From the NCBI GenBank assembly GCA_003024785.1, contig PUQB01000319.1, positions 210,757 to 274,756 of the forward strand: DNA of 64,000 nt, read 5' to 3'. Of the stretch, positions 13,331 to 23,813 are shown in pieces. The notes beneath the pieces were generated by a model that searched no databases, had not been told where the DNA came from, and was given only the letters and a program-made list of their open reading frames with translations. Origin of the DNA: Selaginella tamariscina (Eukaryota; Streptophyta; Lycopodiopsida; Selaginellales; Selaginellaceae). Position 1 is the first letter of the stretch, and each line of letters opens with the position of its first letter. Both the position numbers and the translations under genes were made by a program.

Positions 13331-14068
13331 TGAAACTCAAAACATCATCAATATTCTGATGGTCTGCATTTACCTTAGAACACACGGTCAATATCACCAG
13401 TGATGGAATTACACAGGGTGAGAGTTGGAGGAGTGAGGGCAGTCTCAGCCTCCTAGTACTTGCAGGTCTCAAGTTGTGGATCTAATTGAAACGATCCCAC
13501 AGCCAGAAGAAGGAAACTACCAGAGTCCCCCAACAGTAATTCAGCTTAACAAATGTTACACAAGCCAGGGTCCAATTGTGATCGGTAAGTCTTTGGAGCC
13601 ATAAGTGGGAGATACTAACTTCCCCCCTATCCGAGGCACTGACCAACCTAAGTCTCGTCCAAGAATGGAAGTTAGAACCTTCCTTTATTTCCTCCCTACA
13701 CTGCTTGCCATGCACATAAATAACTTCAAATGAAATGGACGGTTCTGAACGACTGAGTTTATCGATTTTACGAATCAAATCGAGTACACTTATAAGTTAA
13801 GATGATGTTCCCAGAAAACATGAACAATCGCTAAGAAACGGACCGTCAAGATCAGCTGACAGAGTGGCCGTCAAAGCGTTTTGGACACTTCTGCGGCCTT
13901 GCGAAACCAAAGCCAAAGGCGGACTAATGTCCGGCCATTTCAGGTTTCAACAAGCCTTAAACATTATTAATACTAAACCTAAAACAGACACAAAACGAAA
14001 TCGAAGCTTTGAAAAAAAAGAAACGAGGAAAGCTGGCGGTGGCGTTGCAGAAACGCCTGAGTTGGCTC
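13331..14068. other. Unassigned region between gypsy element and hypothetical gene
   Basis: Higher GC than the AT-rich spacers. Short frames exist (13482-13778, - strand) but show no family motif. It could be a remnant of another transposon or an old exon; nothing specific is supported. Confidence 0.3.
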
Positions 14069-15960
14069 CTAAGTAAAAGCATGGGCTGGTCTCTCTACTT
14101 TGGCTGCATGAAACTGGAGACGATTTTGTCCAAAAATCATCATGCTCTTCGTCGGATCCAGCACCTCCGGGAACCAAATCTGCACCACACGTCCATTGTC
14201 ACCTCCTTCCGTAATATCTAATCTCTTCCAGCCTTCTGATAGCGTCACATTTGAACCCTGCCGCAGCCACGTTTGCCACGTGATATTGACGTCCCACGCA
14301 GCGGAACTCTCTTTCACCTTCCAGCACCCTCCTGGGTAGCCCTGATATCTCGAACCCATAGAATCGATATGAAAGACAGTCACCGAGTCTGTTAAGGAGT
14401 ACTTGACCATCTCTGCTTGCTTCGATAACAAATGCCTCTCTCTCTCCTGAATAACCTTGCTGACTTTCTCCCAATCCCATTCAAGCACCTTATACAAATT
14501 ATTCTTAGCAACAAACAGACGGAAAGAACTCAAACTATTTACCTGATCTCCAATCACAATTCGTAGAAGTGACTGGAAGAGATCACCCGTCTGTTTTAAG
14601 CTTGCAGTCGATCTCGTCGGAGAGGGACTGTCTCAGAGTCTTGATAGAAAACTGCAACAAGGTACCTGTAACAACAACAATGGCAATGATAACAATAAAA
14701 ACAATGTAACTTACTTGCCGTCTGGTAAGTTCAGACTGTAGTCGTCCACAAACTGGTCGTTCAGACCCTTGAATCGCTGCTGCATAGCCTCGAGCGTTTG
14801 TGGGCACAATTTATAACTCTCTTCCGGGAAATGGACTCCAAAATACCTCCGCATTTTAGCAACGTTCGTCTGATATGCACGGTACGATTCCTCGGTCACA
14901 AGGCCATTTGAAACTTTGACTCGCCCGAATGAATCCAGAATTCCGTTTCTAACCCACTCATCCCAAACCTGCAACAATATCAGAGCCTGAACGTAAACGC
15001 GGTCGTTACCTGAACGTAAAGGCGGTCGTGCACGCCGGAACTTTCGACCTGGTGGTTACACGCTGACATAATTGCCTCACAGAAATCCTCTTTATGAAAT
15101 GGGAACTTGTCTTCAATGACCAATCGTTTCTTCCACTCGTCGTATTCATCCTTCGCCTCTATCAAGATGTCGGTCTTCCACCTCTGCAACATGTAACAGA
15201 CAGAATGTAGAAGCTGAAAGATGAAAGAAAACATTTACAGTTAGACTCTTTTTAGTGTGGCTGAAGTTGGATTCCTTCTTCACTAGCCGCCCCTTCTCCA
15301 CAAGCAACACGTCTGTCGCCAGTTTGGAACTCATCGTATAACCGTCAACAGGCACAGCCATGAACAGTCCTGCTAGCAGCGCCTGGAGCATGGGCCGGCC
15401 TTGAAGCTCGTTCAAGTTCGGTGCAAAACTGAAGCAACCAGTCCCGCATAGCGCAAACCAAAATGCACAGCATTTGCCATCGCTATCTGCATCGACCTCG
15501 CATGTGGCGCTACCTCGTACGTCTGTGTGTACTCGGATGGAGGTACCATTTTGTTCCCCTTGGGCATCTTCCCACCGGATATGCATGTGAGGAATGGTTG
15601 CTTGAACTTCACGGTCTCTGCATCACTGGTGCAGGGGGACCTCTTCAGCAGCGCCAGGCCAGCGTCGGTGTCGGACCTCATCCTCGTTTCTTCATCAACG
15701 AAAATCCGCTTCCTCTTCTTCCTCCTCCTGTCTCAAGTTCGTGTGTAGAAGCCAATCTGTGTGAAAATATCAGTCAAACTACTAAAAATTGTAAAAACAT
15801 ACCGGGCAGCCCTCATCTGGATCAACCGATTTCTCCGCAGATTTCTCAACCAGCAAATTGCTCCAGAAATCCGAAGTGCCTGCAATGTCCGTAAGCGCAG
15901 AACAAACAAAGCAAGCTCGCCCGGCGATTTCGACAAAGGTTCCGCCTAGCCCTAATCCTA
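14069..15960 (-). pseudogene. Unrecognised multi-exon plant gene, copy A
   Basis: Family not recognised. Several long consistent frames with splice-like joins run right to left. About 15940-15785 encodes ACFVCSALTDIAGTSDFW. A frame at 15681-15412 includes QIAMANAVHF. The region about 15440-15260 has GYTMSSKLATDVLLVEKG. Then come 15180-15010 (WKTDILIEAKDEYDEWKK), 14970-14713 (WDEWVRNGILDSFGRVKV) and 14557-14069 (WDVNITWQTWLRQGSNV), ending in a stop. The join near 15430 needs a one-base shift, and one junction (about 14710) also changes frame. It may be a working gene with sequence errors or a pseudogene. A truncated second copy lies at 24.5-26.4 kb. Confidence 0.5.
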
Positions 15961-15998
15961 GCTCAGCAAGGCTCTGCCTAACCCTAACCCTAGCTCAG
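15950..15998. promoter_or_regulatory. Telo-box-like CCCTAA cluster upstream of copy A
   Basis: CCTAATCCTAG and CTAACCCTAACCCTAG motifs lie next to the first recognisable exon of copy A. Copy B has a similar cluster at 26370-26405. Probably promoter telo-boxes or part of a low-complexity first exon, not a telomere. Confidence 0.4.
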
Positions 15999-16216
15999 AA
16001 GAATCCGCATATTAATCGCCGCCGTCCATTTTGATAACTGTTATTGCATACAATTGCTAAGTTAAATATAAATAAATATTGATAACTGTTATTGCATATA
16101 ATATCTAAGTTAAATAATTTGTTTCATATATCTAATCTCTAAACTTTGTTTATTTAAACATATATATAAGTTATACACATGTAGTTCTAACATTTATACT
16201 ATTACATCATGAACAT

Positions 16217-16456
16217 TAGAGAGGTGTGAATACTAAATACGATTCAATTAGGTCTGGCTGATACAGGGTATTTATACTAAGTGTCTGTGCTAGGATTAGC
16301 ACTCTTGGTACCAAGTAAATCATGGTGCCCAGATTTAGCCAGCCCCCCAGATAGCCAATGCCCATATTAGTGTGTATGAATCCTAATGCCACTTGGCACC
16401 TCCATGGCCAGAGTATACGTGGCGTATATACGTAGTATATACCATGGAACCTTACA
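16217..16456 (-). repeat. 3' LTR of the 16-21 kb gypsy element
   Basis: About 240 bp, ending CCTTACA on the + strand (TGTAAGG as read along the element). It differs from the other LTR only by a few single-base indels, for example in the C-run near 16347. Confidence 0.93.
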
Positions 16457-16576
16457 TCATCCCCCTCTCAAGACATGGCTTCTACCTATTCAAGGTGGTC
16501 CTCCTCTGGATGAGTGTCCGTTGGTGGAACGGTAGTAGCCGACAACATGAGCGACATGTTGTGACTCCCGAACCCA

Positions 16577-16999
16577 TCACGCCGCTTTCACGCGATACAC
16601 CTGTGTTCCCAACTGTTCTTCAACACTCCAAGGCCCGACCCATCGTGGTTGAAGCCCTGCTGCGTGTGTTTGATCCCCTAACCTTGGAAACTTGACGAGA
16701 ACCAAATCTCCCACTTGGTATTGAGGTGGCATTCGATGTCGTTGATTGTAAGTCCGACGCTGATACTCTTGTGCACGAGCTAACTGTTCTCCACCTTGAG
16801 CATACAATAGAGGAAGGACTTGGTTCAAATGCTCCAACCACATACGCCCATCCATATACCGTGCTTCGTGAGGAGTAATGCCAACTGCTGGTGGCAATAC
16901 AGGTTCACGACCATACAAAGCTTTGATGGGGAAATCCCTGTTGACTTGTGAGGGGCTGAAACATAAGCAAATTGGAGATATGGAAGCCACATATCCCAA
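16577..16999 (-). CDS. Gypsy integrase C-terminal part
   Basis: End of the pol polyprotein. It contains PIKALYGREPVLPP and the basic stretch ending in VGDLVLVKFP and GPWSVEEQLGTQVYRV, typical of the gypsy integrase C-terminal domain. It is joined to the upstream core through a different frame. Confidence 0.85.
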   Translation of the reverse strand: MGYVASISPICLCFSPSQVNRDFPIKALYGREPVLPPAVGITPHEARYMDGRMWLEHLNQVLPLLYAQGGEQLARAQEYQRRTYNQRHRMPPQYQVGDLVLVKFPRLGDQTHAAGLQPRWVGPWSVEEQLGTQVYRVKAA

Positions 17000-17271
17000 T
17001 CCGTATGGTCAGGACGCACATACTTGGCAAGCATGACTTTGAAAGTTCTGTTCAACCGCTCCACCAAACCATCAGTCTCAGGATGATAAGCTGAGGCAAA
17101 AGATTGTCGGATTGCAACCGTCGCATCAACAAAGCTGCTTCCGCTGCTGGGCCTGGTCCTTGATCCGATAAAATTCGTTCGGGGCAACCATGCCTCAACA
17201 CCACTTGAGCTAGTAGGAACTTGATGATGGAAGTTGCTGTAGCATCTGGCAAAGCACACACTTCTACCCAC
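16825..17271 (-). CDS. Gypsy integrase core, second half
   Basis: Contains AYHPETDGLVERLNRTFK, with the third catalytic Glu of the DDE integrase, and DWDMWLPYLQFAY. The preceding frame (17052-18806) leaves the conserved sequence just after ILSDQGP, at a G/C-rich run near 17150-17165, so a single frame change separates the two halves. Confidence 0.85.
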   Translation of the reverse strand: MGRSVCFARCYSNFHHQVPTSSSGVEAWLPRTNFIGSRTRPSSGSSFVDATVAIRQSFASAYHPETDGLVERLNRTFKVMLAKYVRPDHTDWDMWLPYLQFAYVSAPHKSTGISPSKLCMVVNLYCHQQLALLLTKHGIWMGVCGWSI

Positions 17272-18806
17272 CGAGTCAAGTAATCAGAGCACACAATGAT
17301 GTATCGATTACCGAACTGCGACACAGGGAATGGTCCCATGATGTCATACGCTACCAGCTCAAAGGGGCGAGAAACTCGAATTGGTTCCAGGGTTGCTGCA
17401 GGAGGAAGTGTGGACACGTTATGCCGTTGACACTCCGGACACGTATGAATGTACTCATGTAGGTCTTGTCGCAATCGGGGCCAATACAAGTGCTGTCGAA
17501 TCCTCTCAAGGCATCGTTGGAATCCCATGTGTCCGGACATCGGGTTGTCATGAAAGAACTGCAACCAGGAGTTAATGTAAACTGGTGGTGCCACCACACG
17601 ACACTCGGAACCGTCTCCAACAAAGACAAGCAAGTCATCCATCAGTCTGAAAGATCGTGCATATGTGCGAAAGTTAAGATCCTCGCAGGGTACCTCACTA
17701 CTCAAGACTTCACGCAACCTCCTGATCCATGGCTCCATCTTTTGAGCCTCCACAATGTCTTCCCGCCTCGGAAGTACGCGATCAGGAAGGGCATCCGGCA
17801 ACAATGCTACAGGGGCTGCTACTACCACAGGAGCTCGGGATAACGCATCCACATCCGCCATGCTAGACCCTGGGCGATGAACAACCCGAAAACGATACCC
17901 TTGCAAAATTAACGCCCAACGTGCAAGTCGTCCCGTCACATTCCTCCTCTTCATGATTGAGTTGACAGCAGCATGATCAGTTTCCAACAATGTGTTGGAG
18001 CCATGTAGATATGCATGGAACTTTTGAAAGGCCCATACGGCTGCCAGACATTCCTTGTCCGTGGTGGAATAATTTTTCTCTGCCTCAGTAAGGCTCCGAC
18101 TTGCATAAGCGATTGGGTACCGCTGACCATTGGGAGTCTCCTGCAACAGATCGGCCCCCAACCCGACATCTGAAGCATCGGTCCGAAGAATAAAGGATTT
18201 GGCAAAGTCCGGATACCGCAACAAAGGTGGAGATCCTAGCAATGCCTTAACATCCTCGAACGCCTTCTGACACTTCTTGGACCACCGGAACTGAGCTCCT
18301 TGTTTTAACAATCCTCGCAATGGGGCTGTCAAATCTGAGAACCGCGGAACAAACCTCGCTAGGTATGTTGCCTTTCCCAAGAAACGCTGCAACTCCGCCA
18401 CTGACTCAGGAGCAGGAAATTCTCGTACAGCTAGGGTCTTCTCGGGATCCGGTTTCACACCCTCTGCCGTGATGATGAATCCTAAGTATTTCAAGGAGGT
18501 ACATCCGAACTTGCACTTCTGCTCTTTCAACTTCAGCCCGTATTGCACCAATCGCTGCAGGACCCGCTCTAACTGCTGAAGGTGCTCCTCCCACGTAGCA
18601 GAGTGAATAAGAAGGTCATCGATGTACGCACGTGCAAATTCTTCAAAGCCCTCCAATAGCTCATCCATCATCCGCTGGAAGGTTGCTGGGGCCCCGACCA
18701 ACCCAAATGGCATGACTGTAAACTCGTACAAGCCGGATGGTGTTCGAAATGCTGTCTTTGCTGCATCTTCAGGAGCCATAGGGATCTGCCAATAGCCGGA
18801 AGCCAT
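17052..18806 (-). CDS. Gypsy pol: reverse transcriptase, RNase H, integrase N-terminal part
   Basis: Open frame of 584 codons. The RT palm motif YIDDLLIHSATWEEH lies about 60 residues in. RNase H starts at RTDASDVGLGADLLQ and continues with TTDKECLAAVWAFQKFH. The integrase zinc domain ends CPECQRHN. The integrase core starts at FELVAYDIMGPFP with the first catalytic Asp and continues to ILSDQGP with the second. The last 30 or so residues are off-frame. The start of RT is in the neighbouring frame (18668-19117), with KPDGTTRFTIDFRPLND. Confidence 0.93.
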   Translation of the reverse strand: MASGYWQIPMAPEDAAKTAFRTPSGLYEFTVMPFGLVGAPATFQRMMDELLEGFEEFARAYIDDLLIHSATWEEHLQQLERVLQRLVQYGLKLKEQKCKFGCTSLKYLGFIITAEGVKPDPEKTLAVREFPAPESVAELQRFLGKATYLARFVPRFSDLTAPLRGLLKQGAQFRWSKKCQKAFEDVKALLGSPPLLRYPDFAKSFILRTDASDVGLGADLLQETPNGQRYPIAYASRSLTEAEKNYSTTDKECLAAVWAFQKFHAYLHGSNTLLETDHAAVNSIMKRRNVTGRLARWALILQGYRFRVVHRPGSSMADVDALSRAPVVVAAPVALLPDALPDRVLPRREDIVEAQKMEPWIRRLREVLSSEVPCEDLNFRTYARSFRLMDDLLVFVGDGSECRVVAPPVYINSWLQFFHDNPMSGHMGFQRCLERIRQHLYWPRLRQDLHEYIHTCPECQRHNVSTLPPAATLEPIRVSRPFELVAYDIMGPFPVSQFGNRYIIVCSDYLTRWVEVCALPDATATSIIKFLLAQVVLRHGCPERILSDQGPGPAAEAALLMRRLQSDNLLPQLIILRLMVWWSG

Positions 18807-19117
18807 GTCAAGATAGTGAAGTACCGGCTATTCCCCAATGCATCGACCAAATCATCCACCCTTGGTAGTGGATATGAATCTGGAACAGAAACATCGTTCA
18901 ATGGCCTGAAATCAATAGTGAAACGTGTAGTCCCATCCGGCTTCGGAACTAGGTGTGGTTCTGCTGCCCATGGACTTCGAGACTTACGTATCACCTTCAA
19001 CTCTAGCATCTCCCTCACACAACGATTCAAGATATCCTTCTCCTTTGGAGATCGTCGCCTGAGCCCCATTCTGATCGGGCGAGTTGTACCAGTCGGGATG
19101 TGATGCCGAGTAGTCAA
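18668..19117 (-). CDS. Gypsy reverse transcriptase N-terminal part
   Basis: Contains RRSPKEKDILNRCVREML, the PWAAEPHLVPKPDG segment and FTIDFRPLNDVSVPDSYPLP, the conserved first RT block. Frame changes link it to the protease upstream and to the YIDD segment downstream. Confidence 0.85.
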   Translation of the reverse strand: MTTRHHIPTGTTRPIRMGLRRRSPKEKDILNRCVREMLELKVIRKSRSPWAAEPHLVPKPDGTTRFTIDFRPLNDVSVPDSYPLPRVDDLVDALGNSRYFTILTWLPAIGRSLWLLKMQQRQHFEHHPACTSLQSCHLGWSGPQQPSSG

Positions 19118-19896
19118 CAGGGGATTTCATCTCCTACAATGGGTTTGAATAGGCTCGGATACCTCGCCAACAGCTCCTTGATGTCCTTAGCTCGTTGCTC
19201 TGGAGAAGGCTCTGCCTTAGGCGCCATCATGCCCTGCAATGTTGCCGCCATGCCATTCGGTGCATGTTCTGTAGCCTGCAATGGGGGGCATCCTGGGATA
19301 GACAACGTGCACATTTCAAAATCACATCTTGCCTTGACCGCACGAAGCCAATTGACACCGAGGATGATGTCATGGACTTGGCTCGGCATCACCCGCAACG
19401 GAAGTAGATGATGGTATCCTCCTAACACCACAGGCACATGTGCAATTCGATGTGATCTAGCAAAAGACTGCTTATCAGCAAACACTACCTTCAAAGTTCG
19501 CTCAGCTGGTACTGTGTGCAAGTGCAAGGACTCCGCTACTGATCGATTGATAGAAGATATACTGGATCCGGAGTCCACCAGGACTGAAACAGGAGTTCCT
19601 TCTACCATGCCGGAGAACACAAACATAAAACGCTCAGTGTCCAGTAACTCACTCGAGACCCCTATGCCCGCACAAGCATGGAAGAACAAAGGTGCTTCGG
19701 GGAAGTGTCGACCATGCGCTGGAATCAAGTTCTTCAGAGGTGGTGCAATGTGCCTAGTGCATGGGTCCTCTGACACCCCATGCACTATGCCTCGTTTTCC
19801 GGCTGCGGAAGAGTCTCCACTTCTTCTGCAATCTCGATGGCAGCTACTTGATGTCGATTTGCACATGCTCGTGCAACATGTCCCCAACCTCGGCAC
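19114..19896 (-). CDS. Gypsy aspartic protease region
   Basis: The retroviral-type protease motif VLVDSGSSISSINRSVAE is intact, with the second signature DIILGVNWLRAVKA about 90 residues later. The first 60 residues are an off-frame reading of the gag end. It overlaps the gag frame by about 50 bp. Confidence 0.87.
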   Translation of the reverse strand: MPRLGTCCTSMCKSTSSSCHRDCRRSGDSSAAGKRGIVHGVSEDPCTRHIAPPLKNLIPAHGRHFPEAPLFFHACAGIGVSSELLDTERFMFVFSGMVEGTPVSVLVDSGSSISSINRSVAESLHLHTVPAERTLKVVFADKQSFARSHRIAHVPVVLGGYHHLLPLRVMPSQVHDIILGVNWLRAVKARCDFEMCTLSIPGCPPLQATEHAPNGMAATLQGMMAPKAEPSPEQRAKDIKELLARYPSLFKPIVGDEIPC

Positions 19897-20755
19897 TCAT
19901 AGCACTGAATGTTCCGCCCACGACCACCACACGACCACGACCACGCCGATCAGCAGCTTGGCCTGGGCCCCTCCTGCGGCCTGAGGACTGGTCCTCCATC
20001 TGAACAGCACCCACCTCCATCGGAACAGGATCGGATGTCCCAGGAATAGGTGCCGATACAGGATATACACGTTGTGCTGCCCCCAATGAGTTCTCAAATC
20101 GTTGTGCAATCCGCAAGGCCTCCTCCACAGTCGAAGGACCAAAGCCCTCCACCAAGCCAGCCAAATCAGGGCGAAGAGCTGGCCATAACAAGCCCAAACG
20201 TACCCGTTCTGTCATGCTTGGATCTGCACGATTGACCAAGTTTCGAAACTTAATCCCGAATCGTTGGACAGTCTCTCCCGACACTTGCTTCAAGTCATGG
20301 AGCTCACGAAAAGCTGCAGCAGAATCCTCGGGCTTACCAAAAGCTTGCTTGAAACGCTGGGATAAGATGTTCCAATCTTGTCGATCAAGAACGGGGACAC
20401 CATTGTACCATTGCAAGGCAAGTCCTTGCAAACACGTTGGGAACTCTCGCAACCGCTGGGAGTCAGACCATCCATGGTAATCAGCAATCCCTTGAAAATG
20501 TTCCCACCAATGGTACACGTCTGCTCCAATCTCCCCCTTGAAGAATTCTGGACGAACCCGTGGATTGGAACCCAAAAGGTGTGGATTAGAACTCTGCGGC
20601 ATACTAGCATTCTGCTGCATTCCTTGGTGAATTTCTCGCAGCAGAGCAGTCTGATTTGCCACGCTCAATTGCAGTGCATCGAACAACTGCAACCACCTTT
20701 CTTCGGTTGCCATCACGACCAAGAACACAAGGGAAGAGGAGACAAAAAGGAACAC
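19844..20755 (-). CDS. Gypsy Gag polyprotein
   Basis: The capsid domain includes RPEFFKGEIGADVYHWWEHF, LALQWYNGV and LRPDLAGLVEGFG. It ends in an Arg/Gly-rich stretch. The CCHC zinc knuckle (CYECRGWGHVARAC) is present only after a one-base change of frame near 19920. It starts just inside the 5' LTR. The likely start is the second Met, MATEERWLQLF. Confidence 0.88.
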   Translation of the reverse strand: MFLFVSSSLVFLVVMATEERWLQLFDALQLSVANQTALLREIHQGMQQNASMPQSSNPHLLGSNPRVRPEFFKGEIGADVYHWWEHFQGIADYHGWSDSQRLREFPTCLQGLALQWYNGVPVLDRQDWNILSQRFKQAFGKPEDSAAAFRELHDLKQVSGETVQRFGIKFRNLVNRADPSMTERVRLGLLWPALRPDLAGLVEGFGPSTVEEALRIAQRFENSLGAAQRVYPVSAPIPGTSDPVPMEVGAVQMEDQSSGRRRGPGQAADRRGRGRVVVVGGTFSAMSAEVGDMLHEHVQIDIK

Positions 20756-20795
20756 AAAAAAACTAAGCCGAAAAACTACCCAACTTCTCCACCAA

Positions 20796-21034
20796 TGAGA
20801 GAGGTGTGAATACTAAATACGATTCAATTAGGTCTGGCTGATACAGGGTATTTATACTAAGTGTCTGTGCTAGGATTAGCACTCTTGGTACCAAGTAAAT
20901 CATGGTGCCCAGATTAGCCAGCCCCCAGATTAGCCAATGCCCATATTAGTGTGTATGAATCCTAATGCCACTTGGCACCTCCATGGCAGAGTATACGTGG
21001 CGTATATACGTAGTATATACCATGGAACCTTACA
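20796..21034 (-). repeat. 5' LTR of the 16-21 kb gypsy element
   Basis: About 239 bp, starting TGTAAGG on the - strand and followed by the 5-bp duplication AACAT at 21035. The bases just inside (TTGGTGGAGAAGTTGG on the - strand) are in the primer-binding position. They do not match the usual initiator-Met tRNA site, so the primer is unknown. Confidence 0.93.
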
Positions 21035-21900
21035 AACATTGATCGGAGAAACTAAATATTTGGTCTGGAACATTGAGTAAATGGAAATCTTAATAATGCG
21101 TTCACCAATAATAATGTGTTTATATAAATAATTAAACATATTACAGCCAAATATTTTCTTTGTTTTACGTAGGATCATATGACCTTAATAATATATTATA
21201 AATTAAAACAAATGCATATATTTTTGAAATAAACTTTTACATTATTAAATCATTAAATAAAGATAAACACTAAATTAAAAACACTTTACTACAAGTCAGA
21301 TTTGTATCAAATTAAAATTTTCAAATTAACAAAAAAAAACAATTATAGAAGTTATATGATAAAGCTTGCATATGAATCTTCAAAAAAGGTTTCACATCTA
21401 ACAATTAATAATGCTTAATATTTATCCATTGTGTAATTTAATTCATCCATTGATTAATGAAATAGATTAATCCATTTCAGTTAAAAATTATGTTGTGAAA
21501 ATAACATTAATTTACATATTGCAAATGTATAACTATTTTATTTAAGTGAATGCTATAAGTAATATTATGTAACATCTTATAAAAATTTAATATATATATT
21601 AAATTACAGTGAAAAACTTACCAAAGAGATACACATTTAAATCTAATGGTATTTATATATATAAATGTGTTCTTAATCAAAGACATTTAATCTAATGTTA
21701 TTAAAACACTAAAAATTATATTTGATCCGTTTGTATTATGTGACTCAACAATTACTTAACATGCAAAACTATAAGAATCTGTATAATGTATGCTATATAT
21801 ATTTTATATAATAATATTAAATAATGTGTAGATTATGTGTTAATACATAAGTTGTGACGACTTAATAAGATTATGTGTATTAAGTCTCTCTCTCTCTCCC
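21035..21900. repeat. Right half of segmental duplication, partner of about 26640-27600
   Basis: AT-rich and non-coding. It runs in parallel with 26640-27600, sharing for example AAACTAAATATTTGGTCTGG, AATAATGCGTTCACCAATAA and CAAAACTATAAGAATCT, with many small indels in both copies. Together with 14190-16216 it forms one ancestral segment split by the gypsy insertion. Confidence 0.85.
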
Positions 21901-22596
21901 TCTTTCTTCTATACACATGCATAGTATTTTTATATATATTTAACTTATAATTAATATACACAAATATATATATGTATGTAATACATACTTGTGTACGATG
22001 GTGTCTTAAAGATTAATGTATTTAGTATGCTGACCCGTCTGTATGCGTTGTATAGAAGCGTATACATACTTGTGTACATACGTTTTTGAGATAGCTTAAT
22101 TTACTGTACTGTCATCAAATATGCAGGACTATTTAAAAAAAAATACCACATGAAAATCGGCATCAATAAATAATATTTTTTAAGGAAATGCATTTTATTA
22201 GATTAAAATAGCAGAAAACGTATTTGTTTTAATGGTATATGAAATTCCAACCGTGTCTTGCTGGACATATAATATATTAATTTATTAATATTACATAACG
22301 TACTGAAATGTCACGGATAAATAGTTAATTCTTATTTAATACTACAACAGATGTTATATATAATGTAATTAATCGTATTATATTTTTAATTACGTGTGTG
22401 TATATATATATATGTGTGTGTGTGTGTATCTCTCTCTATATATATATAATCTAAGAGACTTTTTGAGAAAACATTTAAATATATATGTAGAATGTAAAGC
22501 TTTATAGCTACTTTACTTTGAGTATTAAACACAAAATATCAAACTAAATATTGAAATAACATTGTAAAAACTGACTTCTTAATTATGTTTTTTTCA

Positions 22597-23125
22597 TTAG
22601 TGTACACACATAGTGAGGCATGAAACAAGTATATTTGTACAATAGAATAATACAGCTTTTCCTGTGCCACTAGTAGATGCTATTTGTAGCATGTCAAGGC
22701 TTAAACACTTGTCTTCAACATATAACGCTTTTTTCCTTCTCTCTGACAGTCTCCAGAAACTCTTCCCTTGGGGAGGTGTGTAGTCACTCGGCGGTGCACC
22801 TTCGCAAAAGAACACATCTTCAGTGAAAGAGTATCTTTCCTCGGTAGCCCGGACCGTATTCCTCCTTGGGTTTGGCTAGAGCAGGAGGTGCAACAAAATA
22901 CATAGCGTGACTACGGAGAACGACTTACGGTTCATTGTGAGCCTCAAGTCGACGGAGCTTAAATGAGGTTTTCTTGACTAAGCCGCCGGTAAAATTGTCA
23001 GTGGTGATTGACTCACTGTTGCTGTCGGATGCGGGACTCACACGGCAGCACAGTGTTTCCGACGCTGGTTCAAGTGCGGTTCTATACACATTTTCATTGC
23101 CTTTTGCTGGTTGCAGTAGTGGCAT
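22597..23125 (-). pseudogene. Coding-like fragment inside the inverted-repeat element
   Basis: Family not recognised. Two frames look protein-coding. One runs from an ATG at 23125 to a GTAAGT donor near 22930, with ASDSNSESITTDNFTGG and KKTSFKLRRLEAHNEP. The second runs from about 22874 to 22597, with GAPPSDYTPPQGKSFWRLSE and KALYVEDKCLSLDMLQIAS. They are separated by an intron-like gap of about 54 bp ending CTCTAG, but the frames do not match across it. Higher GC than its surroundings fits exons carried within a transposon. Confidence 0.45.
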
Positions 23126-23796
23126 CTTTTTGAGTCAGCTTCCCAGGATTTGAATTACTAGTGGAGTGCGGCCCCATGTTTGAGGTGATAAGGAGCCACC
23201 ATTTATGGCTTATCAGCGTGTGCATTGAGCCTAGTACACCCCGAGCATGAGGCTCCCATGCTACTTGGAAATAAGTATGGTTATTCTAGTACAGTGTTAT
23301 TCTTTTTTGATGGGCATTTGCTATACAATTTGCGGGGATTACTCTAAGTTTAATGGGTATCTTCTAAAAAGGCAACTGCAATGATAATTTTAATTTATGA
23401 AGAGGTTTGATGTGTTTGTAATAAGCATTCTAATGCGTATTAGGCATATCCTTGGGCATTTAATGTGTGATCTTGGTGGATGTGTATGTGATATGCTATA
23501 GTGGTTGTCATAGAGCTACTTTGGGCATCTGTTATAAATTAGTTTGGCCTCATTTATTTGTGTTTGCTTTTTTACTTTAGTGTGTTTGTGAGCTGTGGTT
23601 TGGAGATTAAATTTGAAATAATATCCAAGGGAGAGACTAGACTTATAAAGGTTTGAATCGATTACTTTTTTTTTCGGATGCTTGGATTAGGAAGATGGGA
23701 ATAAGAATAAGTTTATATAAAATCCGTTGAGATGTTTTTATGTACACTTGTATTTATTAGCCTCGAATAAACTTTAAACATTCCTTCTATACACTT

Positions 23797-23813
23797 TTTT
23801 TTTTTTTTTTTCC
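23797..23813. repeat. Poly-T run
   Basis: Homopolymer of about 17 T near the right side of the inverted-repeat element. No other feature is seen around it. Confidence 0.6.

Larger units (their letters stand above)
16217..21034 (-). mobile_element. Near-complete, young Ty3/gypsy LTR retrotransposon
   Basis: About 4.8 kb with two nearly identical LTRs (16217-16456 and 20796-21034) and a matching flanking duplication, AACAT (16212-16216 and 21035-21039). From right to left: LTR, gag, protease, RT, RNase H, integrase, polypurine tract (about 16457-16470) and LTR. Integrase follows RNase H, as in Ty3/gypsy. No chromodomain is visible at the integrase C-terminus. The RT-to-integrase frame is open for 584 codons. 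The few frame breaks (zinc knuckle, RT start, integrase core) could be real or assembly indels. The paralogous site near 26640 lacks the element. Confidence 0.95.

Noticed and set aside
15950..16000. Telomere-like CCCTAA repeats as evidence of an interstitial telomere
   Set aside because: Only two or three units, placed next to gene starts; telo-box promoter motifs are a simpler reading.
19514..19984. Long + strand frame opposite gag/protease of the young gypsy element
   Set aside because: It is the antisense shadow of clear retrotransposon coding sequence and has no motif of its own. The same holds for 17466-17843 and 18816-19103.
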